Notes: a model not told the origin generated them from the letters alone. A stretch of DNA of 64,000 nucleotides from Gracilimonas sediminicola (GCF_024320785.1 NZ_JANDBC010000001.1:62001-126000), one strand, 5' to 3'. Numbered from the stretch's first letter, positions 52,908 to 62,156 are shown. Numbers and translations are program-made.

Positions 52908-53735
52908 ATGAAAAAGCTATTACTTACTATACTGCTTGGTTTATGCACATTATCTGCCGGGTTTACACAGGTTACTATTGCCCCAACAAACCTTTATGTT
53001 AGTGATGACTCCAGGTTTGGAACTTATATGGTCATCAATAATTCGAATGAAAATCAGGAAATTTCCATTGATTTTGTATTCAGCTATAGCGCTTTGAATG
53101 AAGATGGGCAACGAAGAATTGTGGAAGATGACTCTACAAGAGCTGAATTGTATTCTATTGCTGAAAACGTACGGGCCTTTCCTCAAAATTTTGTACTCAC
53201 ACCCGGCCAACGTCAAATTGTACGTCTTCGGATTGCAGCTCCTAACAACTTGGAAGATGGAACATATTGGGCTCGAATAAGAACCAGTGCAACACCAGAA
53301 GCCCCACCTGTTGAGCTTGAACAGTCTGAAACTGTGACTGCAAGTTTAGGATTAATTGTTGAACAAGTAACAGGACTTTACTATAAAGTTGGATCTGTAA
53401 ATACAGGAATTGTTATAAAAGAAATAGTCCCAAATGTATCAGAGGATGGTGTTTTAGAAGTACTAACAGACTTTGAGCGTACTGGAAATTCACCTTTTCT
53501 CGGCTCTGTAATCACTTCTCTTATAGACTCAAACGGTAATGTTGTACAACAGTCCAGAAACTCTACCACCCTCTATTTTAGTGGTACTCATAAACAAGAA
53601 ATTATTCTAGAGAACACTCCTCCAGGGGAATACTCTGTCAGAGTTGAATTTATTACCCAGAGAAATGACGTTTCTCCTGACGAGATTGTACAAATGGATC
53701 CGGTTTCAAGTACAACCAAATATACGCTTAGGTGA
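52908..53735 (+). CDS. PapD-like periplasmic pilus chaperone
   Basis: 275 aa. Signal peptide LLLTILLGLCTLSAGFTQ is cut near residue 20. Two Ig-like domains follow. The first (about 21-140) shows VTIAPTNLYVSDDSRFG, NNSNENQEISIDF and the donor-strand G1 segment VRAFPQNFVLTPGQRQIVRL, matching the pattern of COG3121 fimbrial chaperones. The second is at about 150-260. The classical Arg and Lys that hold the pilin C-terminus are not clear, so it may belong to the archaic/alternate type. It ends four bases into the usher gene, which begins with GTG. Confidence 0.8.
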   Translation: MKKLLLTILLGLCTLSAGFTQVTIAPTNLYVSDDSRFGTYMVINNSNENQEISIDFVFSYSALNEDGQRRIVEDDSTRAELYSIAENVRAFPQNFVLTPGQRQIVRLRIAAPNNLEDGTYWARIRTSATPEAPPVELEQSETVTASLGLIVEQVTGLYYKVGSVNTGIVIKEIVPNVSEDGVLEVLTDFERTGNSPFLGSVITSLIDSNGNVVQQSRNSTTLYFSGTHKQEIILENTPPGEYSVRVEFITQRNDVSPDEIVQMDPVSSTTKYTLR

Positions 53736-56700
53736 ATCATTGGTTAAAAATAATACTTACACTCAACATTGTTGCCTTATGCCTATTTCTTAAACCCGAT
53801 AATTCCCACGCGCAAGGCAACAATAATGACGAAATTGAGGTGTATCTTGAATTTCGTCATCGCGGCATTATAGGTTCGGTTGTTATATCCTATTATAAAA
53901 ACGATCAGTTTTATCTCCCCGTCAGTGAACTTTTCTCCCTCTTTGATATCGACCATACTGTTAATGGTTTATCCGTAAACGGAAAATTTGGCATCAAACA
54001 AACTCCCTACCACATTGACTTAAGAGCCAATCAAATTAAATTCGGGGATAAGATTATTCAACTCACAGTTGATGATTATTTGATAAAGGAAATTGATTCT
54101 TATTTACGGGCCGATATTTTCTATGAAGCCTTTGGATTAGATTTCACCATCGACTTCAACAACCTCACGCTGAATTTAGAAACTGAAAAAGAACTCCCGG
54201 CAATTGAAAGAGCCATCCGAGCACAAAGAAGGCGACTTGCTGATGATAACAGGTATCAGGAAGTTAGATATGATTTACGATATGGCAGAGAACGCCCTTT
54301 TTTAGACGGCGGATTTGTTGACTATAACCTTTCCGCCAACATGGGTTCCGGAGTTAATGTTTATAATGCCAACACAAACCTGGGAGTTCAGTTATATGGA
54401 GGAGATTTGCAAGGAAGCATCTTTGGAAGTTATTCCAGCAACTTTTCCAATATCTCTACCGATAACCTTCGCTGGCGTTATATGTACAGGGACCAACAGT
54501 GGCTTTCAAAAATCACTATTGGCCAAACAAATTCGGATGGTGTCGCCAGAAATAGCTATACCGGGATCAGACTTACTAACGAACCTATAGAGCCCCGTCG
54601 ACTGTTTGATGAGTATGTAGTTCAGGGCAGCACTATACCCCAGTCGGAAGTTGAATTATATATGAACAATGCCCTTATCGACTTCCAACAAGCTAATGAA
54701 ATGGGTGATTACCGGTTTTTAACTCCCATAACGTACGGATCTTCCCAACTTGATTTAAAAATTTATGGCCCGACCGGTCAGATTATCGAACGCTCCGAAC
54801 GTATTCAGGTACCGTTTACTTTTCAACCTAAAGGAGTCTTTAACTATTCCGTAAACCTCGGTCAACTTGACAATCCTATTGTAGGTAATACAAACCAAAA
54901 CCTGACAGCACAGGGAACAGGATCTTATGGAATCACAGAATGGCTTACTGCCAAAGCCGGCGTTGAGTATTATGAAGGGTTGAATGACGGACTACCTACT
55001 TTCACCTCTTCCGTTTCCTCAAGAATCCTCTCAAGTTATATATTAACATTTGAGGCTGCTTCTCAGGCTTATTACCGAGGTGTTTTTAATACTATATTCC
55101 CAAACTCAGCCAGCATAAATTTTGATTTCACTGAGTACACAGGCAACTTCAGTATCTATAATCCTTCTAATGATGATAAAAGACTGGTAGCTTCCGCCTT
55201 TTATCCCTTTAATTTGTTTGGCACCCCTTTTAATGTCAGGGCTTCTGCTTTCTCAAGGATCAGAGAAACAGCAAATGCCACTACTCTGCGTCTGGACGCC
55301 AATTCACGAATTGGGAAAATGAACCTAAGGGTTGGTTACAGTGACCGGTTCGCCGGCAAAGTGGATCTCTTCAACCCAACAACAACTTCATATGTTGAGA
55401 CCTCCGCTACCTATAATGTATCCCGCAACAGAAATCTTCCTCCATATATTCGTGGCGTTTTTCTGCGTGCACAGATGCGATATCAACCCACCTTAAACCA
55501 GTTCGAGTCAGCAGAGGCTTTAATTTCGAGAAATGTTTTTAATCAGGGACGATTCCAGCTCTCTGTAGGTCGAAATTTCATTGCAGAGTACAACACGATT
55601 AGATTCAGCCTTGTTATCGACCTCAATAAAATCCGTACCAATACTACTTACAATAACATAAGAAACAATAGCAGTTTCACGCAGAACGTACGCGGATCAG
55701 TAGGATACGATACCAACTACAATAACTTTTTATTTACCAGCAGAGACCAGGTTGGCCGTTCCGGTACCGCCATTCAACTATTTGTAGATAACAATGGGAA
55801 TCGATCTTTTGAAAAGGAAGAAGACCAGCCTATTGATGGAAATGCAGTTAGAATACGGCGATCCGGGGCAAACAGTATCCAAAAAAATGGGATTCTATAT
55901 TTCACACAGATGCAGCCTTATTTCTACTATAACATGGAAATGAATGAAGGTGGCCTTGACAACCCTATGTTGGTACCAGAGTTTGATAAATTTGGTTTGA
56001 TAACAGACCCGAGTCGGTTTAAAAAAGTTGAGATACCCTTCTATATGTCAGGCGTTATGGAGGGATCCGTAAAACGACAAACTGCTAATGCAAAAAGCAG
56101 TGGGATTGGTGGACTAAAACTTTTATTGGATCAACAGAATGGGGATTTCAGCAAAGAATTGAGAACATTCTCGGATGGTAGTTTTTACGATTATGAACTC
56201 CCTCCCGGCCAATATATACTCCGGGTAGATCCCTCCCAACTGGACATCTTAAATGTGAAATCCATCCCTGAAAAAATAGAATTTGAAGTAGAAGCCATAC
56301 CCGAAGGTGATTTTGTGGAAGGACTGCAAATTCTGCTGGTTCCCAAAGATTATCAGGTAAATGAAGAACCCATTACGGCCGGAACCAACATCGCTCAAAC
56401 TGCCAACAGTGGCGGTGGTATTTCACTAGAGTATAACATAGCTGTAGACAGACTAATCCTGAATAAATGCCGATATGGCGTTCAGCTGGCTGCTTTTTCA
56501 TCGTTTGAAGCTGCCACAAGGATTGTTAAAAACTACAGCCGGGATTCTGACTCCTACATTGTCTATAACGAACCACGGGAGTTGTACGCGGTCAGAACCG
56601 GTCTTTTCCAGGAGCTGAGCCGTGCATCTCAATTCACGCAGAATCTGACTTCAACTTACCCGGATGCAGCGGTATTGAATCAGTGTTATGAAACGGTGGC

Positions 56701-57247
56701 AACCAATTACGAGCCGGGGGGCTTTCGGTACGATCTTCAGTTTGCTGCCTTCACGAATCCACACCGGGCAGATTCTTATATGAATGACCTGGAATCCAGG
56801 TATAATTTCAATCTGCATCGTTATCAGGATCCCAATACACTGATGTATAAAGTCAGGCTGGGTCCATTCAGCTCTGAACGATTGGCAAAACAGGAAAGAA
56901 ATAAGGTTTTGAGTTCCACACCCATCTCTGATATTTATATCGCAAAACAGGAACTCCCTGCTTCTATGATCAATGTTGATTTTGAATTTATCCTGCAGCT
57001 GGGAGAATTTGAAACTGAACGACAGGCTGTGCTTTACGCCATCCGGGTTGAGGAAGAATTCGGGTTCGATTCAAAAATACTGATCGATGAGCGGGAGAAT
57101 ATCGTGCTGGTTCTTGAGGAGGTGTACTCCGATTGGGAGGAAGTACTGTCCATTCGAAAACAGATCGATAATAACAACACGTTCAGAACTCCTGTTATTC
57201 ACCTGATGGAGCAGAAAATTAACGACCAAGTTAATTTCAGCTGGTGA
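53732..57247 (+). CDS. Usher-like outer-membrane protein with C-terminal SPOR repeats (1171 aa)
   Basis: GTG start at 53732. Signal peptide LTLNIVALCLFLKPDNSHAQ is cut near 28. A periplasmic N-terminal domain (about 30-150) has FYLPVSELFSLFDIDH. A beta-barrel follows (about 165-680) with the plug near 296-356 (VQGSTIPQSEVELYMNNALI; GSSQLDLKIYGPTGQI), which matches the usher plug pattern by eye. An EF-hand-like insert (VDNNGNRSFEKEED) is near 683 and a carboxypeptidase-regulatory-like domain at about 766-835. Three SPOR-like repeats start near 912, 998 and 1084 (YGVQLAAFSSFEAA; YDLQFAAFTNPHRA; FILQLGEFETERQA). SPOR domains are known to bind denuded peptidoglycan, so this usher may be tied to the septal wall. 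Confidence 0.75.
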   Translation: MNHWLKIILTLNIVALCLFLKPDNSHAQGNNNDEIEVYLEFRHRGIIGSVVISYYKNDQFYLPVSELFSLFDIDHTVNGLSVNGKFGIKQTPYHIDLRANQIKFGDKIIQLTVDDYLIKEIDSYLRADIFYEAFGLDFTIDFNNLTLNLETEKELPAIERAIRAQRRRLADDNRYQEVRYDLRYGRERPFLDGGFVDYNLSANMGSGVNVYNANTNLGVQLYGGDLQGSIFGSYSSNFSNISTDNLRWRYMYRDQQWLSKITIGQTNSDGVARNSYTGIRLTNEPIEPRRLFDEYVVQGSTIPQSEVELYMNNALIDFQQANEMGDYRFLTPITYGSSQLDLKIYGPTGQIIERSERIQVPFTFQPKGVFNYSVNLGQLDNPIVGNTNQNLTAQGTGSYGITEWLTAKAGVEYYEGLNDGLPTFTSSVSSRILSSYILTFEAASQAYYRGVFNTIFPNSASINFDFTEYTGNFSIYNPSNDDKRLVASAFYPFNLFGTPFNVRASAFSRIRETANATTLRLDANSRIGKMNLRVGYSDRFAGKVDLFNPTTTSYVETSATYNVSRNRNLPPYIRGVFLRAQMRYQPTLNQFESAEALISRNVFNQGRFQLSVGRNFIAEYNTIRFSLVIDLNKIRTNTTYNNIRNNSSFTQNVRGSVGYDTNYNNFLFTSRDQVGRSGTAIQLFVDNNGNRSFEKEEDQPIDGNAVRIRRSGANSIQKNGILYFTQMQPYFYYNMEMNEGGLDNPMLVPEFDKFGLITDPSRFKKVEIPFYMSGVMEGSVKRQTANAKSSGIGGLKLLLDQQNGDFSKELRTFSDGSFYDYELPPGQYILRVDPSQLDILNVKSIPEKIEFEVEAIPEGDFVEGLQILLVPKDYQVNEEPITAGTNIAQTANSGGGISLEYNIAVDRLILNKCRYGVQLAAFSSFEAATRIVKNYSRDSDSYIVYNEPRELYAVRTGLFQELSRASQFTQNLTSTYPDAAVLNQCYETVATNYEPGGFRYDLQFAAFTNPHRADSYMNDLESRYNFNLHRYQDPNTLMYKVRLGPFSSERLAKQERNKVLSSTPISDIYIAKQELPASMINVDFEFILQLGEFETERQAVLYAIRVEEEFGFDSKILIDERENIVLVLEEVYSDWEEVLSIRKQIDNNNTFRTPVIHLMEQKINDQVNFSW

Positions 57248-57277
57248 TAAATTAGCCTGATCCTGAATAGATATCTT

Positions 57278-57353
57278 AACCCTTCCAGGGTTAAACCCCT
57301 TTGCTTGAGTCAGGATAATTGCTATAACCCTGAAAGGGTTATTCAAGCAAAGG
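57278..57353. repeat. Nested palindromic repeat between convergent usher and rpoN genes
   Basis: AACCCT-TCC-AGGGTT (57278-57292) and AACCCT-GAA-AGGGTT (57326-57340) are two similar hairpins. Around the second, CCTTTGCTTGA (57298-57308) pairs with TCAAGCAAAGG (57343-57353). They lie between the convergent stops of the usher (57247) and rpoN (57356) and may serve as bidirectional terminator or be a mobile repeat. Confidence 0.6.
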
Positions 57354-57355
57354 AA

Positions 57356-58864
57356 TCAAATTACCTGCTTGCGCATTCGGGCTACGGGCTGGTTGAGCTG
57401 CTCCCGGTATTTACTTACCGTTCTTCGGGCCACTTTATAGCCTTTCTCGTTCAGCATATTGGTAAGTTCCTGATCGCTGTACGGCTTCTGCTTATTTTCT
57501 TCATCAATAAGCTTCTCCAGAATATTCTTGACTTCGCGGTTAGAAACCTCTTCCCCGCTTTCCGTTTCCAGCCCTTCATTGAAGAAATACTTTAGTTCGT
57601 ACACCCCGAAATAAGTTTGAACATATTTTCCATTCACCACACGGGACACGGTCGAAATATCCATTCCAATTCGCTCGGCCACATCTTTCAGGATCATAGG
57701 TTTCAGTCCCTCCCCGAACTTGAAGAAGTCTTCCTGCAGAGCCACTATCGTCTTCATGATATTCATGAGGGTGTTCTGCCGCTGACGAATTGACTCAATA
57801 AACCACTGAGCGGAATCAATTTTACTCTTCATGAAGGAATGAGCCTCAGCATCAGTGTTCTTTTTCTTCTTGGCTTTGATTTCCTCCCACATCTGTTTGT
57901 ACTCCGGGGAAATTCTAAGTGAGGGTGCGTTCCGCTGATTCAGGTTAATCACAAATTCACCCCGCTCAGTTTCCCCATCTTTCATGCCTTTCCAGTACAC
58001 CTCAAAATCCGGCTCAATGTAGTTCTGAGTTTCTTCCATATCACTGGCCACTGCCCCGGGACGAGGATCCATCTGGCGGATGGCTTCGAAAGCCGCCTGC
58101 AATTCCTCCCGCTCAATGTTGAACTTCTGCAGTAATTTGGAGAAGTGCTTCTTTTCAAACGATTTCCAGGCCTTTTCCACTATTTTGATGGCGAGATTAA
58201 GACCGGGTAAATCCTTTTGGGAGTCCTTAAGCTGCACCAACAAACAATCCTGTAAATCTCTGGATGCAATACCAATGGGGTCAAGCTGCTGGATTTTTCT
58301 ACGAACGCTCTCCACCATGTCGGCATCCACCAACACTCCCTGATTGAAGGCAATGTTATCCACTACCGCTTCCAATTCCCGCCGAAAATAGCCGTCTTCA
58401 TCCAGCGAGCCCAGAATTTGATCGGCAATCAATTCTTCTTCTTCCGAGAGATTCAGAAAAACCACCTGCTCTTCGAGCTGCTCTAAAAAGGAGGCGTTAT
58501 ATGGATTAGGAAGTTCTTTCCATTCCTCAATATCCGGGTTGTACGAGGTGCTGTAATTATCTCCGTCGTATTCGGTATTGGAGTCATATTCATCCCAATC
58601 CACTTCATGCTCTTCCAGGCTTTCAAGAGCTTCTTCTTTCTCTTCTTTAGGAGATTCTTCCTCTTCCGATAAGCTAACAGTCTCTGCTTCTCCGGGATTA
58701 ACCTCCTCCAGCACAGGGTTAGCTTCCATCTCTTCTTTGATGCGCTGCTCCAGGGCAATGGTAGGCAATTGCAGCAGTTTTATATACTGCAACTGTTGAG
58801 GGGAAAGCTTTTGCTGTAAGCTCTGCTGCTGCTTTTGGCCTAAATTCTGTTGATTACGTAGCAT
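57356..58864 (-). CDS. rpoN: RNA polymerase sigma-54 factor
   Basis: 502 aa. It binds -24/-12 promoters and needs an enhancer-binding ATPase. Region I is clear at the N-terminus (QQKLSPQQLQYIKLLQLPTI, about 16-35). Region II is very acidic (about 55-120). A core-binding domain spans about 140-300. The C-terminal RpoN box reads ARRTVSKYREQLNQP near 478-492. Length is normal. It is encoded opposite to the usher and overlaps the DUF3109 gene upstream by 11 bp, so both are co-transcribed. No -24/-12 promoter was identified by reading. Confidence 0.95.
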   Translation of the reverse strand: MLRNQQNLGQKQQQSLQQKLSPQQLQYIKLLQLPTIALEQRIKEEMEANPVLEEVNPGEAETVSLSEEEESPKEEKEEALESLEEHEVDWDEYDSNTEYDGDNYSTSYNPDIEEWKELPNPYNASFLEQLEEQVVFLNLSEEEELIADQILGSLDEDGYFRRELEAVVDNIAFNQGVLVDADMVESVRRKIQQLDPIGIASRDLQDCLLVQLKDSQKDLPGLNLAIKIVEKAWKSFEKKHFSKLLQKFNIEREELQAAFEAIRQMDPRPGAVASDMEETQNYIEPDFEVYWKGMKDGETERGEFVINLNQRNAPSLRISPEYKQMWEEIKAKKKKNTDAEAHSFMKSKIDSAQWFIESIRQRQNTLMNIMKTIVALQEDFFKFGEGLKPMILKDVAERIGMDISTVSRVVNGKYVQTYFGVYELKYFFNEGLETESGEEVSNREVKNILEKLIDEENKQKPYSDQELTNMLNEKGYKVARRTVSKYREQLNQPVARMRKQVI

Positions 58865-59444
58865 GCTTATCCTTTTGACGAATCTCTTTACAAGCTTCTA
58901 TAAAACTTGCGAACCACTTTTCTCCATACCGTCGAACTAACGGTTTTTCAAGGAATTCTGCCAAATATATATTTTCGTTCTCTCCCCGTTCGCATGCAGC
59001 CGAACATAGTTTCGGAACGTATTCGAAATTGGCGTAATCAAAGTCCGCAATTTTTTTAAGCCGAACCGGGAATAAATGACAACTGATGGGTTTCTCCCAC
59101 TTCAATCTCCCATCGAAATAAGCCTGTTGTATAGCACAGTAAGCGACTTCATTTTCATCATACTTCACAAAAATACAATCATCACTCTCCACGGTTGAAA
59201 TCTCATAACCGCTATCCTGTGTCCCAATTACCACGCCGTCTTTTTCTGCTACTTCTACCGCTTCTTTCTGTAGTTCGCTCTTCAGCAAGTGATACGCTTT
59301 GTTTAAAGCCGGAATTTCTTCCTTAGCAACGGGAGCTCCCGCATCACCAACCACGCAACAAGCCCCTTTGCATCGTGGTAAGTCACAAGCAAATTGCGCT
59401 GTGGCAATGTCGTCTGACAGAATAGTATTTTTTACTTTGAACAT
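58854..59444 (-). CDS. DUF3109 family cysteine-cluster protein
   Basis: 196 aa, cytosolic. Cys residues lie in CDLPRCKGACCVV near residues 19-31, CIFVKY near 89, YCAIQQAY near 101, SCHLFPVR near 120 and KLCSAACERG near 144-153. They form a set like the YkgJ/DUF3109 families, thought to bind zinc or iron-sulfur clusters. The function is unknown. It lies before rpoN and overlaps its start, the same order as in many FCB genomes in my recollection (not checked). Confidence 0.8.
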   Translation of the reverse strand: MFKVKNTILSDDIATAQFACDLPRCKGACCVVGDAGAPVAKEEIPALNKAYHLLKSELQKEAVEVAEKDGVVIGTQDSGYEISTVESDDCIFVKYDENEVAYCAIQQAYFDGRLKWEKPISCHLFPVRLKKIADFDYANFEYVPKLCSAACERGENENIYLAEFLEKPLVRRYGEKWFASFIEACKEIRQKDKHAT

Positions 59445-59583
59445 AGCTCAAGATAAGAATCAGTCAGACACTTTTCGAAAATCAACGGTCTGTTTTTATA
59501 ATTCAATTCATTCCGGCAGAATTCATTAAATTCGGCCTTTAATAATTTGTGATAATTTTGAACGGGCTCTATCTTCTCTGCAT

Positions 59584-59853
59584 ATGAGAAAACTGACCCC
59601 ATCGGAATACAAAATTTTAGATCGTCTTATTTTTCCTGAACCTTTTGAAGTTCTTCAGGAAGAAACTCAGCTTCAATACGGAGAGCTCCGTGACGATTTA
59701 ATCAACCTTATGAATTCACGGCTTATTCAAGTGGTGAACCCCGATCAACCTGAGCAAAACGGAGCCTATTATTTCGATTCGGATAACGTTCAGGATTCAA
59801 CCTTTCGGATTACCAACGCAGGCATTAATCACATAAAAAAAGTTCAGAAATGA
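59584..59853 (+). CDS. Small conserved hypothetical protein (89 aa)
   Basis: The protein has no signal or membrane segment. It looks like a winged-helix or short all-helical fold (PSEYKILDRLIFPEPFEVLQ, then QYGELRDDLINLMNSRLIQV, and TFRITNAGINHIKKVQK at the end), which resembles DNA-binding winged-helix proteins. It overlaps the biotin carrier protein gene by four bases. No family recognised. Possibly a regulator of the following genes, from the overlap only. Confidence 0.6.
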   Translation: MRKLTPSEYKILDRLIFPEPFEVLQEETQLQYGELRDDLINLMNSRLIQVVNPDQPEQNGAYYFDSDNVQDSTFRITNAGINHIKKVQK

Positions 59854-60356
59854 AATTCCAGGCAACCATAGACGATAACAACCACGATATTGAATTGTCT
59901 CCCAAAGACGGAACATTCACCGCTGGTGAAACTGAAGCAAACTACACCTTCGAGTTTGTTAACGGGCGATATATTTTGCGCACGGGAACAAAAACCTACA
60001 AAATCGATAATGTAAGTTATGAAGGTTCTGCCATTGAGTTTTCTATGAATGGCATCTGGCATTCCGTGGAAGTTAAAGATGAACAGGAGCTTTTACTCGA
60101 CCGACTCGGCTTTAAAACAGCTTTAGCTGCCGACGAAGGAATTCTGAATGCACCAATGCCCGGAAAAATCCTCGAGATTATGGTAGCTGAGGGTGATGAG
60201 GTTGAAAAAGATCAGCCCCTGGTTATCCTGGAAGCTATGAAAATGGAGAATGAGCTAAAGGCACCTATCAGTGGGACTGTCGCAAGTATTTCGGCAGAAG
60301 TCGGACAATCATTAGAGAAAAATTCACCTATACTGGAGATCGAAACCATTGGATAA
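59850..60356 (+). CDS. Biotin carboxyl carrier protein of an acyl-CoA carboxylase
   Basis: 168 aa. A C-terminal biotinyl-lipoyl domain (about 95-168) carries the biotinylation motif EAMKMENE with Lys131. An N-terminal domain (about 1-85) of unknown fold is the type found in FCB biotin carriers that go with decarboxylase or propionyl/acetyl-CoA carboxylase subunits. It carries carboxybiotin between catalytic subunits, which are not in the window. The end overlaps the murA start by 8 bases. Which carboxylase it serves cannot be told. Confidence 0.85.
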   Translation: MKFQATIDDNNHDIELSPKDGTFTAGETEANYTFEFVNGRYILRTGTKTYKIDNVSYEGSAIEFSMNGIWHSVEVKDEQELLLDRLGFKTALAADEGILNAPMPGKILEIMVAEGDEVEKDQPLVILEAMKMENELKAPISGTVASISAEVGQSLEKNSPILEIETIG

Positions 60357-61617
60357 ATTTATTATTGAAGGCGGTACCCCACTAAAAGGAACCATCCCTA
60401 TAAGCGGATCAAAAAATGCCGCGTTGCCACTCATGGCCGCCTCCCTGCTTGGAAATTCAGCTTCTACCATTCGTAATACGCCCCGTCTTAAAGACATTTA
60501 TACCTTCAACAACGTAATCCGAGTTGTGGGTGCGCAGGTTGATTTTAAGGAAGATGAAAACACCCTGGTTATCGATCCCACCAACGTAAATCACCTGGAA
60601 GCCCCGTACGATTTGGTGCGTAAGATGCGGGCCTCTTTTTATATGCTGGGAGCTCTGGTTGGAAAACACGGGTACGCCAAAGTATCAATGCCCGGTGGAT
60701 GCGCCTGGGGCCCCCGCCCTGTGGACCTCCACCTGAAAGGCATGGAAGCCATGGGAATCGACATCGAGCTAGAGAAAGGCTATGTGATCGCCAAAGCGGA
60801 TGACAAAATCGACGGCGGTACTTTTCAGCTTGAACCAAGTTCTGTAGGAGCTACGGTAAACCTGTTGTTAGCTGCCGTGTTAAAAGCCAGAAAATTTACC
60901 ATAGAAAATGCGGCCAAAGAACCGGATGTGGTTCAGCTTTGTAATTTCCTGACCAAAATGGGCGCCGACATTGAAGGCATTGGAACGGATACCCTGACCG
61001 TTAAAGCCGTTGATTCACTTGAAGGCATTGAAGTGTCCAACGACCCTGACCGGATTGAATTAGGAACTTTTATGATTGCAGGAGCCATGTTCCCGGGTTC
61101 AGAACTTACGTTAACGGGCTGCAACCCGGATCAGCTTGGAGGATTCACCGACAAACTCCGGAAAACCGGTACTTCCGTAGAAGTAGATGGAACAACCATT
61201 CATGTAAAAGCACCCGATAAACTGAAACCTGTTTCCATTAAAACAGAGATTTACCCGGGCTTCCCAACCGACCTGCAGGCACAATGGGCAACTATGATGA
61301 CCCAGGCCGAGGGCGATTCCAAAGTTACAGATACCGTTTACTTTGACCGTTTCAGCTATGTCCCGGAACTCACCCGCCTGGGTGCCGACATGGAAGTTGA
61401 AAAGAACACGGTGCACATTTCCGGTAAAACTCCGCTTACCGGTGCATCGGTTATGAGTACTGACCTGCGCGCAAGTGTAAGCCTGGTTCTGGCGGCTATG
61501 GTTGCTGATAACCACACCGAAGTACTCCGCATCTACCATCTTGACCGTGGGTATGAATCCCTCGAAGACAAACTGAGTGCAGTCGGAGCTTCGATTAAGA
61601 GAGTGGACGGGGATTAA
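60349..61617 (+). CDS. murA: UDP-N-acetylglucosamine 1-carboxyvinyltransferase
   Basis: 422 aa from a TTG start at 60349, which overlaps the previous stop. It adds enolpyruvate from PEP to UDP-GlcNAc, the first committed step of peptidoglycan synthesis. SGSKNAALPLMAASLL is near 19-34. The active-site Cys is present (Cys118 in MPGGCAWGPRPVDLHL), so fosfomycin should bind, as known for Cys-type MurA. LRASVSLVLAAMVADNHTE is near 373. Cytosolic, full length. The TTG start is required by the conserved N-terminus (FIIEGGTPLKG). Confidence 0.95.
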   Translation: MDKFIIEGGTPLKGTIPISGSKNAALPLMAASLLGNSASTIRNTPRLKDIYTFNNVIRVVGAQVDFKEDENTLVIDPTNVNHLEAPYDLVRKMRASFYMLGALVGKHGYAKVSMPGGCAWGPRPVDLHLKGMEAMGIDIELEKGYVIAKADDKIDGGTFQLEPSSVGATVNLLLAAVLKARKFTIENAAKEPDVVQLCNFLTKMGADIEGIGTDTLTVKAVDSLEGIEVSNDPDRIELGTFMIAGAMFPGSELTLTGCNPDQLGGFTDKLRKTGTSVEVDGTTIHVKAPDKLKPVSIKTEIYPGFPTDLQAQWATMMTQAEGDSKVTDTVYFDRFSYVPELTRLGADMEVEKNTVHISGKTPLTGASVMSTDLRASVSLVLAAMVADNHTEVLRIYHLDRGYESLEDKLSAVGASIKRVDGD

Positions 61618-62156
61618 CTAAACTCGTCTTATAACCTTTCCAAAGTTGCTAAGTGCAGATTGATTACTTCTGTTCAGTAAAACTTTGGAAAGGTTAAGGA
61701 AAGATTAATCCGGATTGGAAGGTTCGAAGAACCGAATAATTCTATCTCAAAATAACCGTTTACATTAATCGACTTTCAGAGTTATATTAATTGAAGGAAA
61801 AATCGACCTGAACAAGCTTTTTTAAACTTATTTTCGATTGCATAACGCACAAAATACATACCAAAAACAAACTTTGGTGGCATCACTGTCTCACTCTTGG
61901 AACGATGCCTCTATCGATTTTTTCTTTTTCTGCGGATTACTAATTACAGCCATAACGCAGACTCTCTTTTCTGATTCCGATAAGGAATCCCCAAAAAAAA
62001 CAATTTTAACAGAATTTATTCCCGAAGCAGCCGCTCGAACGTTTGCTTCTAACCCCAATCTCTTTAATGAGACCGTAATCAATTTGCACCGTAAATTAAT
62101 GCGATGGTTCGTTTGCAGGGGTTTCAGTGGCTTCCGGGAAAGGAAGAATTTTACTA
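61618..62156. other. 539-bp spacer: palindromic repeat plus leader of rng
   Basis: TAACCTTTCCAAAGTT (61632-61647) and AACTTTGGAAAGGTTA (61681-61696) are exact complements, a clean member of the palindrome family. A 145-codon open frame over the second half has no recognisable domain and overlaps rng in another frame. The stretch from about 61770 to 62156 therefore looks like a long untranslated leader of the RNase gene, the kind used for autoregulation of RNase E/G in other bacteria. Confidence 0.5.
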
